In this document: positions 51,911-60,967 of the stretch, one piece after another
Numbering within the stretch: the first letter of the stretch is position 1
Layout of the letters: each line of letters opens with the position of its first letter
Assembly: GCA_037367405.1 (NCBI GenBank)
Contig: JAZKJV010011400.1
Location: 4,400,501 to 4,464,500, forward strand
Direction: 5' to 3'
Source: Ottelia alismoides
Lineage: Eukaryota; Streptophyta; Magnoliopsida; Alismatales; Hydrocharitaceae
DNA length: 64,000 nt
Translations under genes and position numbers: made by a program
Notes under the pieces: generated by a model
What the model saw: only the letters and a program-made list of their open reading frames with translations
The model's database searches: none
Told to the model about the DNA's origin: nothing

Positions 51911-54019
51911 ATGCGACGCCGAAAACTGAAGCGATTCGGTACACTGCTGTGTGCTTTCACCGTTGCGCTTGGATGTTCACCCAACAAGAAGTTTGTTTTC
52001 TCGGAACCCAAGGGCGAGAGCTACTATCAGGGCTTTGCCACGCAGATTGAGTATCCCAATGTGCGTTCTTGCCTTACGCCCGAAGCGACCACTACGGCTG
52101 CCCCGCTGACGACGGACAACCCGGCCGAGTTACCGGCTTGGGAAATGACGCTAGATGAAGCGGTCAAGATGGCCATGCAGCGGGCCGACGTTTTGCGATC
52201 GCTGGGAGCCAGCGTGGTTCAAGCCCCGGCTGCCTCGCCGACGCGTTTTGACCCGACGCTCACGGAAACCAATCCTCTCGGTGGTGTTGAGGCTGCGCTG
52301 TCTGCCTTTGATGCGACGGTCACCAGTCAACTGTTCTGGCAGAAGAATAATCGCCCGAACAACAACACGACGTTCAACCCGTTCATTCCTATTGCCTTCG
52401 AACAAACGACTGGCAACTTTACATCCGAGTTGGCCAAGCGAACGGCTACCGGTGCCCGTTTTGCCGCGCGTCATAACGTGATCTACGACAACAACAACCA
52501 ACCGTTCCGAGCATTTACCAGTGACTACACCGGTTGGTTCGAAGCGGAATGGCGACAACCGTTGATGTTGGGCAGTGGTCTAACCTATAACCGCATCGCT
52601 GGTCCCAACGGCGGCACGCCGGGACAATACAACGGTGTGTTGATTGCCCGCGTCAATACAGATATCAGCCTGGCCGATTTCGAGCTGGGCGTGATCAACT
52701 TTGTGAACGACGTCGAATCGGCATACTGGGAACTCTACTATGCCTACCGCAACCTGCAAGCCACGGTATCTGGTCGCAACAACGTCTTGCTCACCTGGCA
52801 GTTAGTCAAGGAAAAGCAACGCATCGGTGCGCGTGGTGGCGAAGCGGACGCGGAGGCTCAGGCACGCAGTCAGTATTACCAACTGGATGCCCAAGTTAAG
52901 GAAGCGCTCTCGGGTACCAATGGTCTGTTTGCGGCTGAGCAACGCTTGCGATACTTGCTGGGCTTGCAAGCCACCGACGGTCGTTTGATCAAACCGGTTC
53001 AACAACCGATGGAAGGGTTGGTAGTATACGATTGGAACAGTTCGCTGAGCGATGCCTTGGCACGCCGCGCGGAGATTCGTCGGCAGAAATGGACGATCAA
53101 ACGGCGCGAGTTGGAACTGGTGGCAGCTCGGCTGAATAAACGTCCTCGCGTCGACCTGTTATCGTTGTATCGCTACCGTGGTTTGGGCAATCACTTGATC
53201 AACTCCAACGATCCGCTGGAGCCCAAGGATAATCTCTACCAGAACATCCTGACTGGCGACTATCAAGAATGGCAATCCGGCGTGGAGCTGGCTTACCCTG
53301 TTGGACTGCGGGCGGCCAGTGTGGCGATCACCAATGCCCAGTGGAACCTCACGCGTGAACAGGCACTGTTGCGTGAACAGGAGCTGCGCATTTCGCACGA
53401 CTTGAGCAACGCTTCGCGTCAAATCGATCGCGCGTATCAGTTGCTGCAAACCAACTACAATCGCCAAGATGCCGACCGCTTGCAGACGGAAGTGCTGCGC
53501 GATCGCTATCGGGCTGGTCTGACCAACATTGGTTTCTTGTTGCAAGCCCAGCAGGCCCTGGCCCTCAGTACCAGTGCCTACTTCCGCTCGCTGGTTGATT
53601 ACCAACTGGCGCTACGAGACTTGCATCGCGAGAAAGGTTCGCTGCTGAACTACATGCAAGTCGGGCTAAGCGAAAGCGAGTGGGCTCAACCAGCCTATCA
53701 AGACGCTTTCCAACATGGTCAGTACGTGGCACCGGTCAGCGATCCAAGCCGCGTGTCCCAGCCAGGACCGGTCACCAATGGTTACTTCAACCCGGCCGAA
53801 GAGCGACCCCAGTTTATGCCTGGCGAGCCAGCCGTAATCAGCGAGACGGTCCAGCCGCCAGCGGCCGGCGGCCAACCGGCGGGCAACTCCGGCAGTGTGC
53901 CGGTTCCAGGTCCGGCTCAGCAACCAGAGCTAGGCACGGGGGCAATGAACGCAGGCGATAAGAAGCCTCTTTCAGGCGACCTTGGCGCGCTGCGAGCCAC
54001 GCCCTTCAGCCTGCCCTAA
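51911..54019 (+). CDS. TolC-family outer-membrane efflux lipoprotein
   Basis: A 702-residue outer-membrane factor. The N-terminus has a basic region and a hydrophobic leader ending in ALGC, a lipobox. Two TolC-type helical hairpin repeats follow: one around residues 245-350 (DVESAYWELYYAYRNLQ) and one around 480-580 (QIDRAYQLLQTNYNRQDADR). Strands such as FEAEWRQPLMLGSGLTYNRI and VELAYPVGLRAA would form the barrel. The C-terminus is Pro/Gly/Gln-rich and disordered. It probably serves type I or RND-like export; a HlyD-type adaptor with ABC genes lies about 7 kb away, but a partnership is not shown. Its end overlaps the convergent GT61 gene by 48 bases. Confidence 0.87.
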   Translation: MRRRKLKRFGTLLCAFTVALGCSPNKKFVFSEPKGESYYQGFATQIEYPNVRSCLTPEATTTAAPLTTDNPAELPAWEMTLDEAVKMAMQRADVLRSLGASVVQAPAASPTRFDPTLTETNPLGGVEAALSAFDATVTSQLFWQKNNRPNNNTTFNPFIPIAFEQTTGNFTSELAKRTATGARFAARHNVIYDNNNQPFRAFTSDYTGWFEAEWRQPLMLGSGLTYNRIAGPNGGTPGQYNGVLIARVNTDISLADFELGVINFVNDVESAYWELYYAYRNLQATVSGRNNVLLTWQLVKEKQRIGARGGEADAEAQARSQYYQLDAQVKEALSGTNGLFAAEQRLRYLLGLQATDGRLIKPVQQPMEGLVVYDWNSSLSDALARRAEIRRQKWTIKRRELELVAARLNKRPRVDLLSLYRYRGLGNHLINSNDPLEPKDNLYQNILTGDYQEWQSGVELAYPVGLRAASVAITNAQWNLTREQALLREQELRISHDLSNASRQIDRAYQLLQTNYNRQDADRLQTEVLRDRYRAGLTNIGFLLQAQQALALSTSAYFRSLVDYQLALRDLHREKGSLLNYMQVGLSESEWAQPAYQDAFQHGQYVAPVSDPSRVSQPGPVTNGYFNPAEERPQFMPGEPAVISETVQPPAAGGQPAGNSGSVPVPGPAQQPELGTGAMNAGDKKPLSGDLGALRATPFSLP

Positions 54020-55240
54020 GCCACACCATTGCAGGGCTTGAGCGACATCGCTCACTTTGACCGATAAGTTCTGTCGAAAGCGAGTGCTGGGTGCCAGTAC
54101 AGAGATGTGTTGGTGCCCGAACTTGTGGCTGAGTCGGGGGAAGCAGTCTGGATTGTAGCGGTTGGCTGGGCAGATCTCGACAACGCGCGTGCCGGGACGC
54201 GCATAGATCAAGTTGGCCAGGGCTGCTCCATGCACGGCTACGATCAGGTCCGCATGATGAATCAAGTTGACCTGCTGGGCAAAGTCGAGTTGCTCGAAGA
54301 TGCACGCTTGAAACCCTTGGGACTCGAGATACTTTTCGAGTTCCAGTTCATTGGCCACTTTGCGGTGGGCGGCGGCTCGGCGCGAGATATAGATGCGTCG
54401 CGGCCATGGTTGAGCGGCAATTGACCCAGCGCCCTTGTTCCGGTCTGGCTTGACCGCTTCCAGCAGCGCTGCAGCCTGATCTTGCCAAGCCTGCAAGCCC
54501 GGATGACTGGGACGCCAGAATTCATCGGCTTGCAGGTGCAAGGCATAGTGAGGCTGGATGATTCGCTCTGAAGGAACGCCGAGTAGTTCGAGTGTACGTC
54601 GTTGATAGCCGCTCTGACAATCGACTACGTACCAGTCGGGTTGCAGTCCGGCTTGTCGCGCCATCATGATTCGTGGAGCGACTTCTAGCATCCAGTGATA
54701 GTAATTGTGACACCACGGGTTGTTTAGAAGTAAGGCGGTGCCGGGCAGTTTTTGCGGTGCCGGTATGCTGCGCCGATAGCGCAGATCCAGCAACCAACGA
54801 GCCCGATAAAAACCGGGGTTGAAGCGGTTGAGACGTTTTCGGTTGCGAGGGTCCTGTTCGGACAGGTAGTATCCAAATTCGGCCACCAGCGTGTTGTTGG
54901 GACCCAAAACACAGCAATGCCGCCCCACACATGAGCCTTGCTTGAGCGAGACGATGTATTGTCGGAACGGCGGTTCAGCGTGGGCTGTTCGCGGTTGCGG
55001 TTGTCCATCATGAATTGTTTGGAACGGAAACTCGCCCCAATCATGATCACAGCCCAGGTCATGGAATTTCACCAGCTCCGGGTAACGCTCGGCTAACTGT
55101 TGGTAGGTTGCCAACTCGCGCGGCGGCGCAGCCCCGCCTATTTCCCACACGTGTCGATCCAGTGGCACCAGGTATTTGGAAAAACGCCAGAATCGACTGG
55201 AAAATGCGAGTGGCGGATTCGTGGGAGCGTTGACCACCAT
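53972..55240 (-). CDS. GT61-like glycosyltransferase (DUF563)
   Basis: A 422-residue protein of the glycosyltransferase 61 / DUF563 type, probably cytoplasmic. Motifs: NPWCHNYYHWMLEVAPRI, ERIIQPHYALHL, PRRIYISRRAAAHRKVANE, and near the C-terminus HHADLIVAVHGAALANLIYA followed by RVVEICPANRYN. Members transfer sugars to glycans; the donor and acceptor are unknown. The ATG at 55240 is preferred; an open frame continues upstream to 55426 through a MITE-like repeat, giving a 62-residue extension that matches other repeat copies, not the family. Confidence 0.82.
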   Translation of the reverse strand: MVVNAPTNPPLAFSSRFWRFSKYLVPLDRHVWEIGGAAPPRELATYQQLAERYPELVKFHDLGCDHDWGEFPFQTIHDGQPQPRTAHAEPPFRQYIVSLKQGSCVGRHCCVLGPNNTLVAEFGYYLSEQDPRNRKRLNRFNPGFYRARWLLDLRYRRSIPAPQKLPGTALLLNNPWCHNYYHWMLEVAPRIMMARQAGLQPDWYVVDCQSGYQRRTLELLGVPSERIIQPHYALHLQADEFWRPSHPGLQAWQDQAAALLEAVKPDRNKGAGSIAAQPWPRRIYISRRAAAHRKVANELELEKYLESQGFQACIFEQLDFAQQVNLIHHADLIVAVHGAALANLIYARPGTRVVEICPANRYNPDCFPRLSHKFGHQHISVLAPSTRFRQNLSVKVSDVAQALQWCGLGQAEGRGSQRAKVA

Positions 55241-55276
55241 AGCGACTCGCTGGGTGATGAAATGGCGGACGTTGAT

Positions 55277-55425
55277 TGGGCAGTGCCACCTGGCACACGG
55301 GGTAGTTTTGCAGCCAGCAACATTCGTAGCCACTGCTGTCAGGCGGTGGAAAACGTTAACTTTCGCGTCCACCCTCCGGCGACGGTGGCTACCCAGCTTG
55401 CCAGGTGGCACTGTCCAGTCAGGCA
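55277..55425 (-). repeat. MITE-like element with REP core (copy 11)
   Basis: The ends TTGGGCAGTGCCACCTGGC and GCCAGGTGGCACTGTCCAG are inverted repeats. Inside are the hairpins CCACTGCTGTCAGGCGGTGG and CCACCCTCCGGCGACGGTGG. The orientation is the same as the 33.9 kb copy. It lies in the divergent gap between the GT61-like gene and the giant TPR gene. Its open frame runs directly into the GT61-like gene, as in the DUF1501 case. Confidence 0.85.
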
Positions 55426-55576
55426 CCTGCGGTGCGAATAAGGCGAACTATTACAAAGTTCACCTTGTCCCTGCAAGTGCAATCTGCTCTTCAACTGCTT
55501 GCAATTGCGCTCAAAACACACCACATTCAAGGGGAAAAATGCCCCTCGATGCGAAGCTTGCGTAGACGTTTTCACC

Positions 55577-58500
55577 ATGAACCAGCCTTCCAACAGTTCG
55601 GCCGCGACCCAGAGCGCACTCGCCATGCAGCCGACTGACGGCCATGTGGGCGACTCTGGAACAGACCATATCTTGGGGCAGGTCTTGGCGCTGTACGATC
55701 AAGGTCGCTACCTGGATGCGCTGGAGGTCTCACGTCCGCTGGGCGATTTGCGCACCTGGTCAACTCCAGAGGGACGCGTGCTGGCGGGCCGGTTGGCAGG
55801 CAACTTGGGCGCGCCACGCCTGGGCCGCTGTCTTCATTGGCTGGCCGGCCGCGAATATCCAGATCATCCCCAATCGCAATACTATGCGGCCATGTCTTAC
55901 TGGAGCCGCCATGGGACTGTGCATGCCTGGCGACGTTATCGTCAGATTGATCTCGATGCCCGTGGCGATGTGCATCTGCAGGCCGATTGGTTGGCTCTCA
56001 AGGCAGTGATGCTGGGAGCCATGCGAGATTTCTCTCGTGCCGAGCCCTTGATGATCGAAGCTTTGGAACTCGATCCGGATAGCGCCTGGCTGCATGTCGA
56101 GTTATCCGAACTGCTCGATCGCCAAGACTTACACGAAGAGTCGCTGCGGGCCGCTCAAGAGTCGCTGAAGTTTCGACCCAACTTTCGACCTGGCGTTCAG
56201 GCGACCGCCTATCGTTTGGTGCAACTGCGTCGCGATGACGAGGCCTTGCAAGTGTTACAGTCCGCTACGCAGCGATTGCAGAGCGGTGAGGTCTGGTGCC
56301 AATTGGCCGCGCTACAGCGCGAGTTGAAAGACTACGCTGGCGCCTGGGAATCGTTGGCGCGGGCTGAAGCTCTCTGGCCGCTAGCGCTGGCTGATAGTCA
56401 ATACTTCAAGTGGCTAACCGGGCAGCGCTGCGATATTGCTTACTTTCTCGGCCGCTACGACGAAGCCATCGAGCTGGCTGAAAAGACAGAGCGGCCATAC
56501 TTTCAGCGCATGGCCGAACGCTTGCGAGCAGCCCTGGCCAAACGCGCTGACCTGCCTGCTGGTAGCGAACCAGCCCCACGCGTTCAGTTGCCAGTACCCT
56601 TCGTGCGTCAATTTCATGACACCTGCGTTCCAGCCACGTTATCTTCACTGGCGCAGTACTGGAACAAACCGGTCAAGCATGAAGAGATCGCAGAGCGGAT
56701 TTGCTACGAAGGCACCAAGGCCTACGATGAACGAGCGTGGGCCGAGGAAAATGGCTTTGCCCCACGCGAATTCCGGATCACCGAGCAGACTGTCGAACAG
56801 TTGATTCGACAAGGAATCCCGATGACCTTGACGACGGTCGACCCGGGTAGCGCTCACTCCCAAGGTATCGTGGGTTTCGATGTTTATCGCGGAACGTTCC
56901 TGGTGCAGGATCCCAATGAACGACATGTCGGCGAAGTAGCGTGTGATAAATTCTTGGAACACTATGCCAGTACCGGTCCGCGCGGCATGCTCATAGTTCC
57001 TCAAGAAGAGGTCGGTCGCCTGGCCGGTATCCAACTGCAGGATGCTGAACTGTATGACGATCATTACCAGGCTGATTTGGCATTGGCCAAACATGATCGC
57101 CAGGCAACTGTGCTGGCGGTCCAGCGGATGCTCGAGCGCGATCCCGAGCATCGCTTGACATTGCAGTGCCAACTTTCGCTGGCGCGATACGATGCCAATC
57201 CGGTTGATCAAACTCGACTGGTTGATCAATTGTTGGCCCAGTTTCCAACCGATGCCAACCTGCAACTGATGAAGGTCAGTTTGCTCAGCGAGTTCGGTCA
57301 GCGCACGCAGCGGATCGATATCCTTCGCAGCGCCTGCACGGGCGACAAGACACACCCGATCTTCTGGTCTCGGCTGGCCGCTGAATTGCTCGACGATGCT
57401 CGCGATCATAACGAAGCCTATTACCAGTTAAAGCGCGCTTGTCGTTATAACCCCAGCGATGGTCGAGCCCTTTCGCTGTTGGCGGATTATTACTGGAACC
57501 GACAGCAGCGCGAGGAGGCGCTTGAGTACTACCGGCTGGCCGCCTCACTTAATGAGAAAGACGAAACGCAGTCTCGTCGCTACTTTATGGCGGCCAGGTA
57601 TCTCAATAAGACTCAAGAGGCACTCGTCTGGTTGCGCGATCGGCATCAACGTTTTGGCCAGCGCAATAGTTCGCCGGGTAGAACGCTGGCCGGCTCGCTG
57701 GAAACGATTGATCTGACGACCGAGTCGCTACAAATTATTGATCAAACCGTCGCTCGTCATCCTGAAGATGGTGAGATGTTATGCTGGGCGGCCATGTGCT
57801 TTGCCCGCTACAATCAATTGAGCCGCGCTGCTCAGTTGCTGGAGTCTGCCCAAGGCAAGTGCAGTGAATTAACGCTTCTTCGATCCAAAGCCTCGATCGC
57901 ACTCTATCAAGGTCAGTTGGCCGAGGCACGCCAACTGTTTTTGGAAGTCGCACGTTTAGACCCATTGGATATCGAGGCTCGCGAAAGCTTGCTGCAACTG
58001 GACCTGGATCTCGATGGGCAAGAGGTTGCGGAGAGGCGACTACGCGAAGCTGTGGAGCGATTTCCGCATAGTTACTCACTGCGCGTGGTGCTGATTCAAT
58101 TCTTGCGCAGCTACAAACTGGCCGAAGTCGACGAGCAACTCGGCCAGTTCTTGCAGTTCCATCCTCGCGACGCTTGGGCCAGACGCGAAGCGGCCATAGT
58201 AGCCATTTCCTCGCATGACTTAACGCGAGCCACCGAGCAAATTCAATTGGCTCAGGAATTGGAGCCCCACAACCCGATCGCTTACTTTCTACAGGGCAGA
58301 GTCCTGGAACAACAAGGCGATATCCCGGCGGCCCGCCAGGCCTACCGCCGCGCCCTGGAGCTGAACATCGATTACGACGCGGCTATTGCAAGCCTGATCG
58401 AAACTTGTGACCGGCCGGCCGAGCGTGCTGAGCAGCTTGATTTCATCCTCGCGCAATTGCGACAACAAACTACCTATGGCGATGCCGTGATCTCCTATCG

Positions 58501-60706
58501 CGATGCTGCCAATGGTCGCCTTGAACCTGCCAGGTTGTTAGAGCACTTGGAAGAGGCTCGCGCGCAACGACCGGATTTATGGCAGGTATGGTCGGTGGTC
58601 AGTCAGCAATACTCGGCCATGAACGAGCGACAAAAAGCGATTCAAGTTGCCGAGCAAGCCACGGAACGCTTTCCGCTGGTACCTCGTACCTGGCTGGACC
58701 TGGCCCTGGTGCATCGTCGGGCTGGTGACCATGAGGCCGAACTGGCGGCGTTAGAACGAGCCCGGGCGATCAACCCTCACTGGAGCGAAGTCGCTCGTGA
58801 GCTGGCCGAACTGTATATGGGCCGCGACCAGTTTGACCAGGCCGAGCAAGTCTTGCGTCAGATTCTCGTCAGCGATCCACGCGATGCGGCCGTGCTGGCT
58901 TCGCTGGGAGATTGTCTACATCGCTCTGGTCAGCCGGCCGCCGCGCTGGAACCGCTGTCTGCAGCCTGCGTTTCGACACCCGGTTACGATTGGGCCTGGT
59001 CTCGCTTGTGCGAATGGTCCAATGAAGTGGATCAAGGCAAGACGGCCAAGGAAGCTGCCCAGAAAGCCATCGCCGCTCGTCCCCACGATGCACGCTGCTA
59101 CCGGCGCATGGCCGAAGCCCTGCAGGAACTGGATGACATTCCACAAGGCCTGGAGTATCTCGAAAAATCTCTGCAACTGGACGATCGAAGCGTTGATGCG
59201 CACGTGCTGAAGGCGTTTTATCTCGGACGCTTGCATATGTGGGATGAAGCTCTGGAGGCCTGCAGTCCACCGGTCTTTGCGGGCGATATTCCCGTCGCCC
59301 TGCGCATGCGGCGAGCCTACATTCTCTACCGCAAAGGTTTGGGTGCGGAAGCGATCGACGAAATGCGTGGTGCTTTGGAACGCGACCCCGATCACTATGG
59401 CGCCTGGAATCAACTGGCCGATTGGGCAGAGGAGCAGCAAAGAAGAGATGTCTATAAACAGGCCGCCGAGAATATGGTGCGTCTGGACCCACATCAACCA
59501 GCCCCACGCGGTTACCTGGCCGATGCACTGTTGGAAGAAGAGCATGGTCGCCCGGAAGCCAAAAAACATTTGCGAGCCGCGCTAGAGTTCTCGCCCAGTT
59601 ATGCATACGGCACGATGCGCTTGTTCGAGTTGCATATTCAAGACAAAGAACTGGATGAAGCGGAGAAGGTCCTGGAGCTAGGCGGCTCGCATTTGCCGAC
59701 CGGCTATGACCGATGTTTGCGGATTCAATTGTTGGGGGCCCGCGATGTCCTGCTCGAACCACTGGGCGAACAATCGCTGGATGCGATGCTAACGTGGTGC
59801 AGCGAGGAAATGAAAGAGCGTGGACCGTTGTTGCGGGCTCTTGATCAGTTGGATGTGCGGCTTGGTAATCGCTTGATTGACAAGCTCGCACCAATTTTGA
59901 TCGCGTCCGGTACCACTGCGATTAACCCGGCCCTGGCGACAGCTTATGGAAGATTGCTGGCTCGCTTGCGCAACAACAAAGAATGCAAGGCAGCGCTCCG
60001 CGCTTTGCCCGATGGCGATATGTGGCACGAGTCGACACGTACCCTGATTCGAGCCATGATTTACTTCAAGAAAGAGTTCACCCTACTGGAATCGATCCTG
60101 CAGAAGTACGGCAAGCGACTCAAGTCCAGAACGGAAACCTGGGCAGCCGTCAGCAGCGGTTTGCTCGATTATGGTCGCAACAGTACGGTGGTTTACTGGA
60201 CTAAAGATTGGACAACTCGTACCGATGTGACGGCTGCGCAAATGCTACCGGTGGTCGCGTCGCGCTGGGAATTGTTCCAGTTAACGTCCGCGCGCAAAGC
60301 GGTGGTGCATGCGTTATCGCTGGCTGACGACGAGAATACTCCTTTGATGCGGGTGTGGGCTGGATTGGATGCCCTATTGCAAGGCAAATTCGCCGTAGCC
60401 CTGGAACATGCAAGGGCGATCAGTATGCATCAAATGAGCGGCTGGTATACGCTGGGTTATCGCATGCTGGTGGCCTCGCTCGAGTCGCTCCCAGGAGTGA
60501 TCGATGATGCACCACCTGCCTCAAAATCACAGGCCAAGGAAATGGTTGCCTATTTGACGCCGGGCAAGTTTCCTATCGAGCCGCAGTTCGCTAACGACAA
60601 GACAACCAAATGGATCTTGCGACAACTGGCAGCTCAAGTAGCCAAGGCCCACTCACTGAACGTGGAAAGCTGGAAGCAGCGACTACTTGCCTGGCTATAT
60701 CGATGA
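55577..60706 (+). CDS. Giant TPR protein with embedded C39-like peptidase
   Basis: A 1709-residue protein. Residues about 25-320 are TPR repeats. Residues about 335-480 form a C39-like cysteine peptidase domain with Cys350 (FHDTCVPATL), His427 (SAHSQGIVGFDVY) and Asp in LVQDPNE, so the catalytic triad is complete, although the usual CGP is CVP. From about residue 500 to the end there are some 30 TPR-type helical pairs. No signal peptide is present. C39 domains cut leader peptides after a double-glycine, usually on ABC transporters; here the domain is on a TPR scaffold and its substrate is unknown. The ATG at 55577 is chosen over 55499 because the extra N-terminal residues look non-native. Confidence 0.82.
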   Translation: MNQPSNSSAATQSALAMQPTDGHVGDSGTDHILGQVLALYDQGRYLDALEVSRPLGDLRTWSTPEGRVLAGRLAGNLGAPRLGRCLHWLAGREYPDHPQSQYYAAMSYWSRHGTVHAWRRYRQIDLDARGDVHLQADWLALKAVMLGAMRDFSRAEPLMIEALELDPDSAWLHVELSELLDRQDLHEESLRAAQESLKFRPNFRPGVQATAYRLVQLRRDDEALQVLQSATQRLQSGEVWCQLAALQRELKDYAGAWESLARAEALWPLALADSQYFKWLTGQRCDIAYFLGRYDEAIELAEKTERPYFQRMAERLRAALAKRADLPAGSEPAPRVQLPVPFVRQFHDTCVPATLSSLAQYWNKPVKHEEIAERICYEGTKAYDERAWAEENGFAPREFRITEQTVEQLIRQGIPMTLTTVDPGSAHSQGIVGFDVYRGTFLVQDPNERHVGEVACDKFLEHYASTGPRGMLIVPQEEVGRLAGIQLQDAELYDDHYQADLALAKHDRQATVLAVQRMLERDPEHRLTLQCQLSLARYDANPVDQTRLVDQLLAQFPTDANLQLMKVSLLSEFGQRTQRIDILRSACTGDKTHPIFWSRLAAELLDDARDHNEAYYQLKRACRYNPSDGRALSLLADYYWNRQQREEALEYYRLAASLNEKDETQSRRYFMAARYLNKTQEALVWLRDRHQRFGQRNSSPGRTLAGSLETIDLTTESLQIIDQTVARHPEDGEMLCWAAMCFARYNQLSRAAQLLESAQGKCSELTLLRSKASIALYQGQLAEARQLFLEVARLDPLDIEARESLLQLDLDLDGQEVAERRLREAVERFPHSYSLRVVLIQFLRSYKLAEVDEQLGQFLQFHPRDAWARREAAIVAISSHDLTRATEQIQLAQELEPHNPIAYFLQGRVLEQQGDIPAARQAYRRALELNIDYDAAIASLIETCDRPAERAEQLDFILAQLRQQTTYGDAVISYRDAANGRLEPARLLEHLEEARAQRPDLWQVWSVVSQQYSAMNERQKAIQVAEQATERFPLVPRTWLDLALVHRRAGDHEAELAALERARAINPHWSEVARELAELYMGRDQFDQAEQVLRQILVSDPRDAAVLASLGDCLHRSGQPAAALEPLSAACVSTPGYDWAWSRLCEWSNEVDQGKTAKEAAQKAIAARPHDARCYRRMAEALQELDDIPQGLEYLEKSLQLDDRSVDAHVLKAFYLGRLHMWDEALEACSPPVFAGDIPVALRMRRAYILYRKGLGAEAIDEMRGALERDPDHYGAWNQLADWAEEQQRRDVYKQAAENMVRLDPHQPAPRGYLADALLEEEHGRPEAKKHLRAALEFSPSYAYGTMRLFELHIQDKELDEAEKVLELGGSHLPTGYDRCLRIQLLGARDVLLEPLGEQSLDAMLTWCSEEMKERGPLLRALDQLDVRLGNRLIDKLAPILIASGTTAINPALATAYGRLLARLRNNKECKAALRALPDGDMWHESTRTLIRAMIYFKKEFTLLESILQKYGKRLKSRTETWAAVSSGLLDYGRNSTVVYWTKDWTTRTDVTAAQMLPVVASRWELFQLTSARKAVVHALSLADDENTPLMRVWAGLDALLQGKFAVALEHARAISMHQMSGWYTLGYRMLVASLESLPGVIDDAPPASKSQAKEMVAYLTPGKFPIEPQFANDKTTKWILRQLAAQVAKAHSLNVESWKQRLLAWLYR

Positions 60707-60721
60707 TTGAGCGGTGACATT

Positions 60722-60945
60722 AGCTGGGCAGCGCCACGTGGCAAGCTGGGCAAGCTCACTGGATGAAGTCTTCGTAGCCACCGCTGCCAAGTTTTGATGT
60801 TGCGCGTTTTGGGAATGTCACCTCTCCCGGCGCAGCTGGGGGAGGTCGGAGCCCGCGTTTAGCGAGGCTCCGGGAGGGGGCCATGCGCTATGGTTAACTC
60901 CTACCAAGCGCACTGCCCCCTCCCGAATCTTCGCCTTAAGGCACT
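60722..60945. repeat. Truncated MITE joined to element B (copy 12)
   Basis: The left MITE half (GGGCAGCGCCACGTGGCAAG through TAGCCACCGCTGCCAAG, 60722-60790) is followed immediately by element B (TTTTGATGTTGCGC from 60791). The right half of the MITE is absent. Element B has the arms CCTCTCCCGGCGCAGCTGGG with GGAGG, and CCGGGAGGGGGCCATGCG. It shares the exact MITE/B junction with the 39.6 kb copy. Nothing else was recognised between 60707 and 60967. Confidence 0.82.
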
Positions 60946-60967
60946 GCAAAACAATGAGCACAGCCTG

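Noticed and set aside
58869..59894. 341-codon minus-strand open frame
   Set aside because: Fully antisense to the giant TPR gene; long antisense frames are common in this codon usage.
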